Assembly (NCBI RefSeq): GCF_001436735.1
Contig: NZ_AYZE01000016.1
Location: 1 to 64,000, forward strand
Source: Liquorilactobacillus cacaonum DSM 21116
Lineage (GTDB): Bacteria; Bacillota; Bacilli; Lactobacillales; Lactobacillaceae
Length of the DNA: 64,000 nucleotides
Direction: 5' to 3'
The notes beneath the pieces were generated by a model. It was not told the origin of the DNA, did not search any database, and saw only the letters and a list, made by a program, of their open reading frames with translations. A program made the position numbers and the translations under genes. Numbering within the stretch: the first letter of the stretch is position 1; every line of letters begins with the position of its first letter. This document shows, one piece after another, positions 1 to 10,900 of the stretch.

Positions 1-55
1 GTAGAGCATCTGACTTTTAATCAGAGGGTCGACAGTTCGAGCCTGTCACGACTCA
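1..55 (+). tRNA. tRNA-Lys (TTT), 5' truncated by window edge
   Basis: The anticodon arm carries a TTT anticodon. A complete T arm and the 3' acceptor strand ACGACTC plus discriminator A follow. The 5' acceptor strand and most of the D arm lie before the window. No CCA is encoded. Confidence 0.9.
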
Positions 56-72
56 TTTATTTTATTTTTTTT

Positions 73-157
73 GCGGGTGTGGCGGAATTGGCAGACGCAC
101 TAGATTTAGGTTCTAGCGTCGAAAGACGTGGGGGTTCAAATCCCTTCACCCGCACCA
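73..157 (+). tRNA. tRNA-Leu (TAG), CCA encoded
   Basis: The acceptor strands GCGGGTG and CACCCGC pair fully. The gene has a long class II variable arm, a loop with anticodon TAG, and an encoded 3' CCA. It is the only tRNA gene in this cluster with CCA in the DNA. Confidence 0.95.
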
Positions 158-162
158 TATAT

Positions 163-235
163 GCCGACTTAGCTCAGTTGGTAGAGCATCTGATTTGTAA
201 TCAGAGGGTCGGGCGTTCGAATCGTCTAGTCGGCA
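163..235 (+). tRNA. tRNA-Thr (TGT)
   Basis: Acceptor GCCGACT pairs with AGTCGGC. The anticodon stem TCTGA/TCAGA encloses TTTGTAA, giving anticodon TGT. It lies 5 nt after tRNA-Leu. Confidence 0.95.
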
Positions 236-250
236 TTTTTTAATATTTAT

Positions 251-322
251 GCGGAAGTAGTTCAGTGGTAGAACATCACCTTGCCAAGGTGGGGGTCGCG
301 GGTTCGAATCCCGTCTTCCGCT
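251..322 (+). tRNA. tRNA-Gly (GCC)
   Basis: Acceptor GCGGAAG pairs with CTTCCGC. The anticodon loop TTGCCAA gives GCC. The discriminator base is T. Confidence 0.95.
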
Positions 323-335
323 TGTCAGAGTTCTT

Positions 336-421
336 GCCGGGGTGGCGGAACTGGCAGACGCACAGGACTTAAAATCCTGCGGTAAGTGATTACCGTACCG
401 GTTCGATTCCGGTCCTCGGCA
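336..421 (+). tRNA. tRNA-Leu (TAA)
   Basis: Class II tRNA with an extended variable arm. The acceptor GCCGGGG/CCTCGGC contains one weak pair. The anticodon loop CTTAAAA gives TAA. It is the second leucine isoacceptor of the cluster. Confidence 0.94.
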
Positions 422-436
422 TTTATTTATTATGAT

Positions 437-510
437 GCACCCATAGCGCAATTGGATAGAGTGTCTGACTACGAATCAGAAGGTTGTAGGTTCGACTCCT
501 ACTGGGTGCA
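437..510 (+). tRNA. tRNA-Arg (ACG)
   Basis: Acceptor GCACCCA pairs with TGGGTGC. The anticodon loop CTACGAA gives ACG, which is normally edited to ICG by TadA to read CGN codons. Confidence 0.95.
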
Positions 511-515
511 TTAAT

Positions 516-589
516 CGGGAAGTAGCTCAGCTTGGTAGAGCACCTGGTTTGGGACCAGGGGGTCGCAGGTTCGAATCCTGTCTTCCCGA
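516..589 (+). tRNA. tRNA-Pro (TGG)
   Basis: Acceptor CGGGAAG pairs with CTTCCCG. The anticodon stem CCTGG/CCAGG encloses TTTGGGA, giving anticodon TGG. It is followed 41 nt later by a near-identical second proline tRNA gene. Confidence 0.95.
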
Positions 590-630
590 TTTTTTTTACT
601 TGAAGGACTTGTTTCTTTTGATTTATGTTT

Positions 631-704
631 CGGGAAGTAGCTCAGTTTGGTAGAGCACTACGTTCGGGACGTAGGGGTCGCAAGTTCAAATCTTGTTTTC
701 CCGA
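631..704 (+). tRNA. tRNA-Pro (CGG)
   Basis: The acceptor and D arm match the preceding tRNA-Pro. The anticodon stem is CTACG/CGTAG with loop TTCGGGA, giving anticodon CGG. The T arm differs at a few bases. The pair looks like a tandem duplication followed by divergence of the anticodon arm. Confidence 0.94.
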
Positions 705-718
705 TAATATATAGATTA

Positions 719-753
719 TAAAAGCTATGGAATATATTTCTGTAGCTTTTTTC
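719..753 (+). terminator. Rho-independent terminator of the tRNA cluster
   Basis: The inverted repeat AAAAGCTA/TAGCTTTT runs into a short T run directly after the last tRNA. Confidence 0.75.
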
Positions 754-960
754 GTTAACAAATTTTAATAACTTAGCAAGATCTGAGTATTAGTCCTAAA
801 TGTAGAAGTTGCTAGGAGCACAAACTAGAATGAAATGAAAAATGAAATTTATTTATTTTGTCCTGTCATTTTTAGAAGTTTTTAATATTAAGAGTTGCTA
901 AAAAATATTTTTGTGGTTTAATCTTTAACAAAGCAAATAATATTTACAATCGTATTAACT
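754..960. other. AT-rich intergenic stretch, no gene seen
   Basis: About 200 bp between the tRNA terminator and the ctsR promoter. No reading frame with a ribosome binding site and no clear RNA structure was found. Confidence 0.5.
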
Positions 961-1008
961 TTGCATTTGCAATTTTTTTCCGTATAATTAAAGTCAGTAT
1001 TAGTCAAA
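961..1008 (+). promoter_or_regulatory. ctsR-clpC promoter with CtsR operator
   Basis: A TTGCAT -35 (961-966) and TATAAT -10 (983-988) are 16 bp apart. Just downstream, over the likely transcription start, is AGTCAGTATTAGTCAAA (992-1008). It matches the CtsR heptad direct repeat (RGTCAAA, 3-nt gap, RGTCAAA) with the second heptad perfect. This arrangement predicts autorepression. Confidence 0.85.
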
Positions 1009-1025
1009 TTAAAAAGGATGATTGT

Positions 1026-1493
1026 ATGCAAAGTCAAAATATTTCAGATATCATCGAAAAGTACTTGAAAAGTATTTTAGGCGATTCGCAACAAATTGAG
1101 ATAAAACGCTCAGAAATTGCTGAACTTTTTAATTGTGTACCATCTCAGATTAATTATGTTATCAACACAAGGTTTACTATTCAAAACGGATACGTGGTAA
1201 AGAGTAAACGTGGTGGTGGTGGGTACATTAGAATTGTTAAAGTTAACTTACTAGATGATTCAGATGTTATTAAGGATTTAGTAAATATAATTGGAGATGG
1301 GATTGATTTTAATAAGTCACTTCAAATTATTCAAAGTTTATTTCAAGAAGATTTGCTTACAAGAAGGGAGTCTAACTTGATTATTGCAAGTATTGATAAA
1401 CGAACGCTTGCATTTGAAGATAGGCAAATTGAAAACATTGTTAGAGCTAGAATTTTGATTAGTATATTGAATCGTTTAAGGTACGATGACTAG
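1026..1493 (+). CDS. ctsR: CtsR transcriptional repressor of class III heat-shock genes
   Basis: This is the repressor of clp protease genes. It binds heptad direct repeats at normal temperature and releases them on heat stress. The 155-residue product has an N-terminal winged helix-turn-helix whose wing contains KRGGGGYIRI (residues 61-70). That glycine-rich loop with Arg62 is the DNA-contacting thermosensor known from Bacillus CtsR. A C-terminal helical dimerisation domain follows. The ATG lies behind AAAAGGATG. It starts the operon, 17 bp before clpC, with a CtsR box over its own promoter. The mcsA and mcsB genes that lie between ctsR and clpC in Bacillus are absent. Confidence 0.97.
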   Translation: MQSQNISDIIEKYLKSILGDSQQIEIKRSEIAELFNCVPSQINYVINTRFTIQNGYVVKSKRGGGGYIRIVKVNLLDDSDVIKDLVNIIGDGIDFNKSLQIIQSLFQEDLLTRRESNLIIASIDKRTLAFEDRQIENIVRARILISILNRLRYDD

Positions 1494-1510
1494 AAAGTGA
1501 GGGGTTACAA

Positions 1511-3979
1511 ATGGATAATTTATTTACACCAAGCGCAAAAAAAGTGTTAGTTTTAGCACAAGAGCAAGCAAAATATTTTCGTCACCAAGCAATTGGAACG
1601 GAGCATTTATTACTTGCCTTGACCCTCGAAGAACATGGTATAGCAGCAAAAGTGCTCAAGCAATTTATAGTTACTGAAACTGATGTACGTGAAGAGATTG
1701 AAAGAATAGCCGGCTACGGTACTTTAAAAAACACTGACAAAGTTGGATATTTGCCATATTCACCAAGAGCAAAAGAAATTTTAGCTTTAGCGGGTGATGA
1801 AGCAAAACGAACTAATGCACAAAAGATTGGGACAGAACATTTGTTGTTGGCATTACTCAAAAATAACGATATTTTATCTTCCCGTATTTTGCAAGCACTT
1901 AACGTTGATACAAGAAGAATGTATCAGTCTATCATTCATAAGCTGGGTCTAAGTGAAGCTCAAATGAAGAAATTTGAGAAGAAGGCGACTAAAGTAAGTG
2001 GAACACCAACACTTAATTCACTTGCAAGAGATCTTACTGATTTGGCGCAGAATAAAAAAATTGATCCGGTAATAGGGCGTGAAAAAGAAGTAAAGAGATT
2101 GGTGCAAGTCTTAAGCCGGAGAACAAAAAATAATCCTGTGTTATTAGGAGAACCTGGTGTTGGGAAGACAGCAGTAGCTGAGGGATTGGCTGAAGCCATT
2201 GTTGCTGGAAATGTTCCTGAATCATTACAAGATAAAAGGGTAATGATGCTTGATATGGGGTCGCTTGTAGCCGGAACTAAGTATCGCGGAGAATTTGAAG
2301 ATCGTGTTAAAAAAATAATCGATGAAATATATGCCGATGGTAACGTAATTTTATTTATCGATGAATTGCATACGCTTATTGGCGCTGGAGGAGCGGAAGG
2401 AGCTATTGATGCTTCTAATATTTTAAAACCTGCTCTAGCTAGGGGAGAAGTGCAAGTTGTTGGTGCAACAACCCTTGATGAATTTCAAAAATATATTGAA
2501 TCTGATTCAGCACTTGAGCGTCGTTTTGCAAAAGTAATGATTGAGGAACCTACAAGTGAAGATACCGTTGAAATTCTTAAGGGTTTGCGATCAAGGTATG
2601 AGGAACATCATCAAGTTGAAATTACTGATGAGGCAATTAAGAGTGCGGTCCAACTCAGTGTACGGTATATTGCGGATCGCTTTTTACCAGACAAAGCAAT
2701 CGATTTGATGGATGAAGCTGCAGCTCGAGTAAGAATTGAAAATAGTGATGGTAAAAATAAAGTAGCAGATAAAAGGAACCAACTAAGAGATTTGGCAGAG
2801 GAAAAGATTGTTGCCTTAGGAGCTGAAAAATTTGATGAGGCTGCTCAAATCAGGAAAAAGGAATTAAAAGTAAAGAAACAACTTGAGACTCTTTTGGAGA
2901 ATGAAGAAAATAAGAATTCCGGATATTCTTTGAGCGTTAATGCTGAAGATGTTGCTAAAATTGTTTCTGAATGGACCGGCGTACCAGTTACACAAATGCA
3001 AAAGAAAGAAACTGAACGTCTAATTGATCTTGAAAAAGTATTGCACAAACGTGTGATTGGACAAAATGATGCAGTTTCTGCAGTTTCACGTGCAATAAGG
3101 CGTGCTCGAAGTGGATTGAAAGATCCAAATCGCCCAATTGGTTCCTTTATGTTTCTTGGGCCTACAGGTGTTGGGAAAACAGAGTTGGCTAAAAGCTTGG
3201 CTGAAGTTATTTTTGGCTCAGAGGATTCTATGATTAGAATTGATATGAGTGAATACATGGAGAAATATGCGACAAGTCGCTTAATTGGTTCACCTCCTGG
3301 ATATGTTGGATATGAAGAAGGTGGACAATTAACTGAGAAAGTAAGACAACACCCTTACTCAGTTATTTTATTTGATGAGGTTGAAAAAGCCCATCCCGAT
3401 GTATTTAATATTTTATTGCAAGTTTTAGATGATGGGTACCTTTCTGATTCAAAAGGACGAAAAATTGATTTTAGAAATACTATTATTATAATGACCTCAA
3501 ATTTAGGTGCGACAACTTTGAGAGACGAAAAAGAAGTAGGATTTGGTAGTTCAGATGCATCTAATGATTTCAAAAAAATGTCTGCTAAAATCCATGAAGT
3601 GTTGAAAAAAGCTTTCAAACCTGAGTTTCTTAATAGAATTGATGAGACAATCATTTTTCATGCTCTTCAAAAAGATGAGCTCCATCAAATTGTCAAATTA
3701 ATGGCAAATGAATTGTTGAATCGTGTTAGAGAACAAAATGTTACGATTAAAATAACGCCAGCTGCTGTAGATGTAATTACAAAAAATGGCTTTGATCCAG
3801 AATATGGAGCGCGACCAATTCGACGAGCACTTCAAACAGATGTCGAAGATAAATTAAGTGAACTTTTAATTACTGGTCAGATTAAGGTTGGAAGTAAAGT
3901 ATCAATTGGTGCGATGAAAGGCAAAATTAATATAGTAATTGCTGAAAATGAAGAAATTAAAGAATTAACAAAACAATAA
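1511..3979 (+). CDS. clpC: ClpC AAA+ unfoldase, ATPase subunit of the Clp protease
   Basis: ClpC unfolds substrates with ATP and feeds them to ClpP in the cytoplasm. The 822-residue product has the full class I Clp layout. Two N-terminal Clp repeats cover residues 1-145. AAA domain 1 carries Walker A GEPGVGKT at 213-220. A UVR-like middle region with paired helices follows (around 410-470). AAA domain 2 carries Walker A GPTGVGKT near residue 550 and Walker B ILFDEVEKAHP. A C-terminal small domain ends the protein. Length is normal for ClpC. It is translated from an ATG after GTGAGGGG, shares the CtsR-controlled promoter with ctsR, and is followed by a terminator. Confidence 0.97.
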   Translation: MDNLFTPSAKKVLVLAQEQAKYFRHQAIGTEHLLLALTLEEHGIAAKVLKQFIVTETDVREEIERIAGYGTLKNTDKVGYLPYSPRAKEILALAGDEAKRTNAQKIGTEHLLLALLKNNDILSSRILQALNVDTRRMYQSIIHKLGLSEAQMKKFEKKATKVSGTPTLNSLARDLTDLAQNKKIDPVIGREKEVKRLVQVLSRRTKNNPVLLGEPGVGKTAVAEGLAEAIVAGNVPESLQDKRVMMLDMGSLVAGTKYRGEFEDRVKKIIDEIYADGNVILFIDELHTLIGAGGAEGAIDASNILKPALARGEVQVVGATTLDEFQKYIESDSALERRFAKVMIEEPTSEDTVEILKGLRSRYEEHHQVEITDEAIKSAVQLSVRYIADRFLPDKAIDLMDEAAARVRIENSDGKNKVADKRNQLRDLAEEKIVALGAEKFDEAAQIRKKELKVKKQLETLLENEENKNSGYSLSVNAEDVAKIVSEWTGVPVTQMQKKETERLIDLEKVLHKRVIGQNDAVSAVSRAIRRARSGLKDPNRPIGSFMFLGPTGVGKTELAKSLAEVIFGSEDSMIRIDMSEYMEKYATSRLIGSPPGYVGYEEGGQLTEKVRQHPYSVILFDEVEKAHPDVFNILLQVLDDGYLSDSKGRKIDFRNTIIIMTSNLGATTLRDEKEVGFGSSDASNDFKKMSAKIHEVLKKAFKPEFLNRIDETIIFHALQKDELHQIVKLMANELLNRVREQNVTIKITPAAVDVITKNGFDPEYGARPIRRALQTDVEDKLSELLITGQIKVGSKVSIGAMKGKINIVIAENEEIKELTKQ

Positions 3980-3995
3980 TTTATAACTATTTAAA

Positions 3996-4033
3996 AAAGT
4001 TGAGTCAAGCAAAATTTTGACTTGGCTTTTTTG
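3996..4033 (+). terminator. Terminator after clpC
   Basis: Arms AGTTGAGTCAA and TTGACTTGGCT pair over 11 positions, including G-U pairs, followed by a T run. The sequence resembles the terminators after fusA and dgkB. Confidence 0.85.
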
Positions 4034-4058
4034 CTTGAGAAATGTCTAAGGTAAAGGC

Positions 4059-4087
4059 TTGACATTTTTTTTGAATATTGATATCAT
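4059..4087 (+). promoter_or_regulatory. rpoB promoter
   Basis: A perfect TTGACA (4059-4064) is separated by 17 bp from TATCAT (4082-4087). An alternative -10, CATAAT, lies at 4085-4090. It leaves a leader of about 200 nt before rpoB. Confidence 0.8.
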
Positions 4088-4094
4088 AATGAAA

Positions 4095-4291
4095 TGTAAA
4101 ACTGTGAAATTGGGAGTTTGTGATCTATTGTCCATAGACTTCCTGTATAAGAAGCAAAAATAGAGTTAATTCGTCGGACGAGGTGACCTGTTTTTGGTTT
4201 TTTTTTGCCAAAAAACATGTTTTTTTATAATTTGTAATGTAATTGTAATATTTTTTTGGATGTCGCAGAAAAAATTTGAGAGGTGAACAAC
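4095..4291 (+). promoter_or_regulatory. rpoB leader RNA with attenuator-like hairpin (candidate Lacto-rpoB motif)
   Basis: The long leader holds a small hairpin TCTAT/ATAGA (4124-4138), a hairpin TCGT/ACGA (4171-4181), and a terminator-like hairpin TGTTTTTGG/CCAAAAAACA (4189-4217) that runs into a T tract ending at 4227. A structured motif called Lacto-rpoB has been described in 5' leaders of rpoB in lactic acid bacteria. Position and host fit, but membership was not tested. Confidence 0.55.
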
Positions 4292-7200
4292 TTGGCAGGA
4301 CATATAGTAAAATACGGTAAACACCGTACACGTAGAAGTTATGCTCGAATCAAAGAAGTGTTGGACTTGCCTAATTTGATTGAGATCCAAAGCGATTCTT
4401 ATAATTGGTTCTTAGATGAAGGTCTTCGCGAAATGTTTGAAGATATTATGCCAATTGAAGATTTTGCAGGTAACTTGTCGCTTGAATTTGTTGACTATCA
4501 GTTACTTGAACCTAAGTATACTGTGGAAGAAGCTCGTCAACACGATGCAAATTATTCAGCACCACTTCATGTAACTCTTAACTTGATTAACCATGAAACT
4601 GGTGAAATAAAAGCACAAGATGTTTTCTTTGGTGATTTTCCTCTTATGACGGAACAGGGAACATTTATTATAAATGGTGCTGAACGTGTTATTGTTTCAC
4701 AGTTAGTTCGCTCACCTGGTGTGTACTATAATTCAGAATTAGATAAAAATGGGCGTGAAAACTACGGAACTACTGTGATTCCTAATCGTGGAGCATGGCT
4801 TGAATATGAGACAGATGCTAAAAACATTGCATATGTTCGAATTGATCGAACACGTAAAATTCCGCTTACAGAACTAATTCGTGCCCTTGGATACAGTTCT
4901 GATGATGAGATTATTAAAATTCTTGGGAACAATGATAGCTTAATGTTGACTTTAGAAAAAGATGTTCATAAAAATGCCGACGATTCTCGGGTTGTTGAGT
5001 CATTAAAGGACATATATGAAAGACTACGTCCAGGTGAACCAAAGACAGCAGATAGTTCACGAAGTTTATTGACAGCACGCTTTTTTGATCCTAAGCGATA
5101 TGACCTAGCTCCTGTTGGACGTTATAAAATCAACAAAAAATTGGATTTAAAAACAAGACTGCTCAACTTAACATTAGCTGAAACTCTTGCAGACCCAGAA
5201 ACTGGGGAAATTATTGTTAATAAAGATACTATACTTGACAAGCATGTTATGGAAAAATTAGCACCTTATCTTGAAAAAGCTGACTTTAAGACGGTAATTT
5301 TCCATCCTTCAGATGAAGGGGTCGTTACAGATCCAATGAAATTACAAATTATCAAAGTATATTCACCAAAGGATCCAGAACGTGTTGTGAATATGATTGG
5401 TAATGCAAATATTGACTTGAAATTTAAACATATTTTACCAGCGGATATTATTGCTTCTATGAACTATTTCTTCAATTTACAAGAAGGCATTGGGTTTGTT
5501 GATGATATTGATCACTTGGGTAATCGTCGTATCCGATCAGTTGGTGAATTATTGCAAAATCAATTTAGAATTGGACTTTCACGTATGGAACGTGTTGTTC
5601 GTGAAAGAATGTCAATTCAAGATGTATCAACTGTAACGCCACAACAATTGATTAATATCCGACCTGTTGTGGCATCCATCAAAGAATTCTTTGGTAGTTC
5701 TCAGTTATCACAGTTCATGGATCAGACAAATCCGCTTGGAGAATTGACTCATAAGCGTCGTTTATCTGCGTTAGGACCTGGTGGATTGACGCGTGATCGT
5801 GCTGGTTATGAAGTTCGTGATGTGCATTATACTCATTACGGGCGTATGTGTCCGATTGAAACACCAGAAGGACCTAATATTGGTTTGATTAACAGTCTTT
5901 CTTCATATGCTCGTGTTAATAGATATGGGTTCATTGAAACGCCTTATCGTCGTGTATCATGGACAACTCACATGGTTACAGACAAGATTGATTATTTAAC
6001 AGCTGACGAAGAAGATAATTATGTTATTGCACAAGCTAATTCACCATTGAATGAAGATGGATCTTTTGTTGATAATGTGGTTATGGCACGTAGTAAGAGT
6101 GAAAATATTGAAACGACAGTTGATAAAGTCGATTACATGGATGTTTCTCCAAAACAAGTTGTTGCTGTTGCGACTGCATGTATTCCTTTCTTGGAAAATG
6201 ATGATTCTAACCGTGCTTTGATGGGGGCGAATATGCAACGTCAAGCAGTGCCATTACTTGATCCACATGCACCATTGGTTGGAACTGGTATTGAGTATAA
6301 GACTGCTCATGACTCTGGTGTTGCTCTAATTAGTAAGAGTGAGGGAACAGTTGAATATGTAGATGCTCGTGAAATTCGAGTTCGTCGTGCAGATGGATCA
6401 CTTGACAAGTATAAGTTAATGAAATTCCGTCGCTCTAATGGTGGTAAGAACTACAACCAACGCCCAATTGTTCGTGTAGGGGACCATGTAGATTATGATG
6501 AAGTGTTGGCAGATGGGCCATCGATGGAAAACGGTGAATTAGCATTAGGACAAAACCCATTGATTGCCTTTATGACATGGGATGGATATAACTTCGAAGA
6601 TGCTATTGCTATTAATGAACGACTAGTGAAGGAAGATGTCTATACATCTATTCATATTGAAGAACATGAATCAGAAGCTCGTGATACAAAGCTAGGGCCT
6701 GAGGAGATGACACGTGAAATTCCTAATGTTGGTGAGGATGCCTTACGTGATCTTGATGAGTTTGGAATTGTCCGTATTGGAGCTGAAGTGCATGACGGCG
6801 ATATTTTAGTGGGTAAAGTTACTCCAAAAGGGGTTACTGAACTTTCAGCTGAGGAACGTTTATTACATGCTATTTTCGGTGAAAAGGCTCGTGAAGTTCG
6901 TGATACCTCTTTGCGTGTTCCTCATGGTGGCGGTGGAATTGTTCAAGATGTGAAAATCTTTACGCGTGAAGCCGGCGATGAATTGTCTCCAGGAGTTAAC
7001 ATGATGGTACGTGTTTATATTGCACAAAAACGTAAAATACAAGTCGGTGATAAGATGGCCGGACGTCATGGTAACAAGGGAACTGTTTCGATTGTTATAC
7101 CAGAAGAGGATATGCCATTTATGCCAGATGGAACACCAATTGATATTATGCTTAGCCCAATGGGTGTGCCTTCACGTATGAATATTGGACAGGTACTTGA

Positions 7201-7873
7201 CCTTCATCTAGGAATGGCCGCACGGAAGCTTGGAATTCACGTGGCTTCACCTGTTTTTGATGGTGCGCGTGATAGTGATATCTGGGATGCTCTAAAAGAA
7301 GCTGGAATGTCAACTGATGGTAAGACTGTTCTTTATGATGGTCGTACGGGTGATGCTTTCGATAATCGTATTGCAGTTGGTGTAATGTACTACATGAAAC
7401 TCGCACATATGGTAGATGACAAAATTCATGCTCGTTCAATCGGACCATACTCTCTAGTTACGCAACAGCCTCTTGGTGGTAAAGCACAATTTGGTGGACA
7501 GCGTTTTGGTGAAATGGAAGTTTGGGCACTTGAAGCGTATGGTGCTGCTTATACCTTGCAAGAAATTCTTACTTACAAGTCTGATGATGTTGTTGGACGT
7601 GTTAAGACGTATGAAGCAATTGTGAAAGGTGAACCAATTCCAAAACCTGGTGTCCCTGAATCATTCCGCGTTTTAGTTAAAGAATTGCAGTCTTTAGGAC
7701 TTGATATGAAAGTTCTCGATACTGGTAAAAATGAAATTGAATTGCGTGATATGGATGATGAAGATGATGATGTTGTCAATGTAGATGCACTAAGCAAGTT
7801 GGCAAAAGAACAAGCTGAAAAGAAAGAACAAGAAGACGGTTTAGAAAAAATAGAATCCAGAACTGAAAACTAG
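4292..7873 (+). CDS. rpoB: RNA polymerase beta subunit
   Basis: This is one of the two large subunits of the RNA polymerase core. It forms one side of the active cleft and the rifampicin pocket. The 1193-residue product begins [20 protein letters not shown], the usual start of lactobacillar RpoB. The rifampicin-cluster sequence [20 protein letters not shown] lies near residues 467-490, and the conserved [12 protein letters not shown] motif is in the C-terminal half. The chosen start is TTG at 4292, behind GAGAGGTG. An in-frame GTG at 4283 lies inside that Shine-Dalgarno and is less likely. The C terminus is an acidic, charged tail. rpoC follows after 57 bp. Confidence 0.97.
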   Translation: MAGHIVKYGKHRTRRSYARIKEVLDLPNLIEIQSDSYNWFLDEGLREMFEDIMPIEDFAGNLSLEFVDYQLLEPKYTVEEARQHDANYSAPLHVTLNLINHETGEIKAQDVFFGDFPLMTEQGTFIINGAERVIVSQLVRSPGVYYNSELDKNGRENYGTTVIPNRGAWLEYETDAKNIAYVRIDRTRKIPLTELIRALGYSSDDEIIKILGNNDSLMLTLEKDVHKNADDSRVVESLKDIYERLRPGEPKTADSSRSLLTARFFDPKRYDLAPVGRYKINKKLDLKTRLLNLTLAETLADPETGEIIVNKDTILDKHVMEKLAPYLEKADFKTVIFHPSDEGVVTDPMKLQIIKVYSPKDPERVVNMIGNANIDLKFKHILPADIIASMNYFFNLQEGIGFVDDIDHLGNRRIRSVGELLQNQFRIGLSRMERVVRERMSIQDVSTVTPQQLINIRPVVASIKEFFGSSQLSQFMDQTNPLGELTHKRRLSALGPGGLTRDRAGYEVRDVHYTHYGRMCPIETPEGPNIGLINSLSSYARVNRYGFIETPYRRVSWTTHMVTDKIDYLTADEEDNYVIAQANSPLNEDGSFVDNVVMARSKSENIETTVDKVDYMDVSPKQVVAVATACIPFLENDDSNRALMGANMQRQAVPLLDPHAPLVGTGIEYKTAHDSGVALISKSEGTVEYVDAREIRVRRADGSLDKYKLMKFRRSNGGKNYNQRPIVRVGDHVDYDEVLADGPSMENGELALGQNPLIAFMTWDGYNFEDAIAINERLVKEDVYTSIHIEEHESEARDTKLGPEEMTREIPNVGEDALRDLDEFGIVRIGAEVHDGDILVGKVTPKGVTELSAEERLLHAIFGEKAREVRDTSLRVPHGGGGIVQDVKIFTREAGDELSPGVNMMVRVYIAQKRKIQVGDKMAGRHGNKGTVSIVIPEEDMPFMPDGTPIDIMLSPMGVPSRMNIGQVLDLHLGMAARKLGIHVASPVFDGARDSDIWDALKEAGMSTDGKTVLYDGRTGDAFDNRIAVGVMYYMKLAHMVDDKIHARSIGPYSLVTQQPLGGKAQFGGQRFGEMEVWALEAYGAAYTLQEILTYKSDDVVGRVKTYEAIVKGEPIPKPGVPESFRVLVKELQSLGLDMKVLDTGKNEIELRDMDDEDDDVVNVDALSKLAKEQAEKKEQEDGLEKIESRTEN

Positions 7874-7930
7874 GTAAAAATACTAGTTATTAACTCTAAA
7901 TCACCTAAATAAGAAAAGGAGGTCGGTCTC

Positions 7931-10900
7931 TTGATCGATGTCAATAAATTCGATAGTATGCAAATTGGGTTAGCTTCATCAGATAAGATTCGTAGTTGGT
8001 CTTATGGCGAAGTTAAAAAACCAGAAACGATAAACTATCGTACTCTTAAACCAGAAAAAGACGGTTTGTTTGACGAAAGAATTTTTGGGCCAACAAAGGA
8101 TTGGGAATGCGCATGTGGTAAATACAAACGTATTCGATATAAGGGAATAGTTTGTGATCGTTGTGGGGTTGAGGTAACTCGCGCTAAGGTACGCCGTGAA
8201 CGTATGGGACATATTGAGCTTGCAGCACCAGTAACCCATATTTGGTATTTTAAGGGAATCCCTAGTCGGATGGGGCTTGTTCTTGATATGAGTCCTCGAG
8301 CACTTGAAGAGGTAATATATTTTGCTTCTTATGTTGTCACAGAACCTGGCAATACACCACTTGAAAAGAAACAGTTGTTAACTGAACGTGAATTCCGTGA
8401 AAAACGTGAACAATATGGACAAGAGTTTAAAGCTGGAATGGGTGCTGAAGCAATCCGTACTTTATTGCAAGATGTTGATCTTGAAAAAGAATGTGCTGAG
8501 CTAAAAGAAGAGCTAAAAGAGGCTACTGGGCAAAAAAGAACTCGTGCTGTTCGACGTTTGGATATTCTTGAAGCATTTTTACAATCAGGAAATGAACCAG
8601 GTTGGATGGTAATGGATGCTATTCCTGTAATTCCACCAGATTTGCGTCCAATGGTACAGCTTGAAGGTGGACGTTTTGCAACATCTGATTTAAATGATTT
8701 GTATCGACGTGTAATCAATCGAAACAATCGTTTGAAACGTTTATTAGATTTGAATGCACCTGGAATTATTGTGCAAAATGAAAAACGTATGTTACAAGAA
8801 GCTGTTGATGCATTGATTGATAATGGACGTCGCGGAAGACCTGTAACTGGGCCAGGGAATCGTCCTTTGAAATCTTTGTCACATATGCTAAAAGGTAAAC
8901 AGGGACGTTTCCGCCAAAACTTGCTTGGTAAACGTGTGGATTATTCTGGCCGTTCTGTTATTGATGTAGGTCCAAAACTCAAAATGAACCAAATGGGAAT
9001 TCCTCATGAGATGGCTCTTGAATTGTTCAAACCATTTATGATGAAAGAATTAGTTCAACGAGAGATGGCTTCAAATATTAAAAATGCGAAGCGCAAAATT
9101 GATCGAGGCGATGAAGATATTTGGGATGTACTTGAAGAAGTTATTAAAGAGCATCCAGTTTTATTGAACCGTGCACCTACATTGCATAGATTAGGTATTC
9201 AAGCATTTGAACCTACATTAGTTAACGGTAAGGCAATGCGTCTACATCCATTAGCATGTGAAGCCTACAATGCCGATTTCGATGGTGATCAAATGGCTAT
9301 TCATGTTCCTCTTTCTGCAGAAGCACAAGCAGAAGCTCGCTTATTAATGCTTGCAGCACATCATATTTTAGCTCCAAAAGATGGTAAACCAATTGTGACA
9401 CCATCTCAGGATATGGTTATTGGAAATTACTACATGACTGTTGAAGAAGCAGGGCGTGAAGGTGAGGGAATGGTCTTTAAGGACGTTAATGAAGCTCGTA
9501 TGGCGTACTTAAATAACTATGTTCACTTGCATACTCGTATCGGGTTACAAACTACTTCCTTAGTCAAAGCAGGAAAACCATTTAGTGACTGGCAAAAAGA
9601 ACGAGTGATGGTTACGACAGTTGGGAAAGCAATTTTTAATGAAATTTTGCCACCAGAGTTTCCGTATTTAAACGAACCTTCAGAAGAAAATTTGATGGGA
9701 GCAACACCTGATAAGTTTTTCATTGAACCAGGTGCAGATATTCATCAATATTTAGCTGATCATGAATTAGTTTTACCTTTTAAGGCTGGTTTTTTGAGTG
9801 ATATTGTCGCTGAAGTTTACAAGAAATTTAAGGTAACTGAGACTTCAAAATTACTGGATAGAATGAAGGATACTGGATATTATGAATCAACTAAATCAGG
9901 ATTGACTGTTGGTATTTCTGATGTTACTGATTTGAAAGAAAAGCCTGAAATTATTGATAATGCTCATAAAGAAGTAGCCAACGTGGCAAAGCAATTTCGT
10001 CGAGGTTTAATTACTGAAGATGAGCGTTATGAAAGAGTTATTGCAATTTGGAATAATGCAAAAGATCAAATCCAAGAAAAGCTTATTCAAAATATGAATC
10101 CCAAGAATCCGATTCAGATGATGTCAGATTCTGGAGCTCGTGGTAATATTTCAAACTTTACGCAACTTGCAGGTATGCGTGGATTAATGGCTGCACCTAA
10201 TGGTAAGACAATGGAATTGCCAATTATTGCTAATTTCCGTGAAGGCTTGTCGGTTATGGAAATGTTTATTTCCACTCATGGGGCTCGTAAGGGTATGACT
10301 GATACAGCCCTTAAGACTGCTGACTCGGGATACCTTACTCGTCGTTTAGTTGATGTTGCACAAGATGTGATTATCCGTGAAAAAGATTGTGGAACTGATC
10401 GTGGGCTTGATGTTACTGCAATTCGTGAAGGAAACGAGTTGATTGAACCACTATATGATCGTATTTTGGGCCGTTATACGATGAAAGAAGTTAAAAATCC
10501 TAAAACAGGGAAAATTATTGTACCAGCTAACGTTATGATGAATGAAGATATTTCCGCTGAAATAATCAATGCTGGCGTTGAAATGGTTACTATTCGTTCT
10601 GCATTCACATGTAATACACGACATGGGGTTTGTGAACACTGTTATGGACGTAATATGGCTACTGGAGACGAGGTTGAAGTTGGTGAAGCAGTTGGAACCG
10701 TTGCTGCTCAATCGATTGGTGAGCCAGGTACTCAGTTAACCATGCGTACTTTCCATACTGGTGGTGTTGCCGGTGATGATATTACACAAGGACTCCCACG
10801 TGTTCAGGAAATTTTTGAAGCACGTAATCCTAAAGGTCGTGCTGAAATTACTGAAGTTACGGGTGTTATTGAAACAATTGAAGAAAACCCGGCTGAACGA

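Noticed and set aside
146-451. 101-codon open frame on the minus strand
   Set aside because: It runs antisense through five tRNA genes and shows no family features; it is a by-product of the tRNA sequence.
7152-7448. 98-codon minus-strand frame inside rpoB
   Set aside because: It is a shadow of rpoB, as are the other antisense frames inside rpoB, rpoC, clpC and the ribosomal genes.
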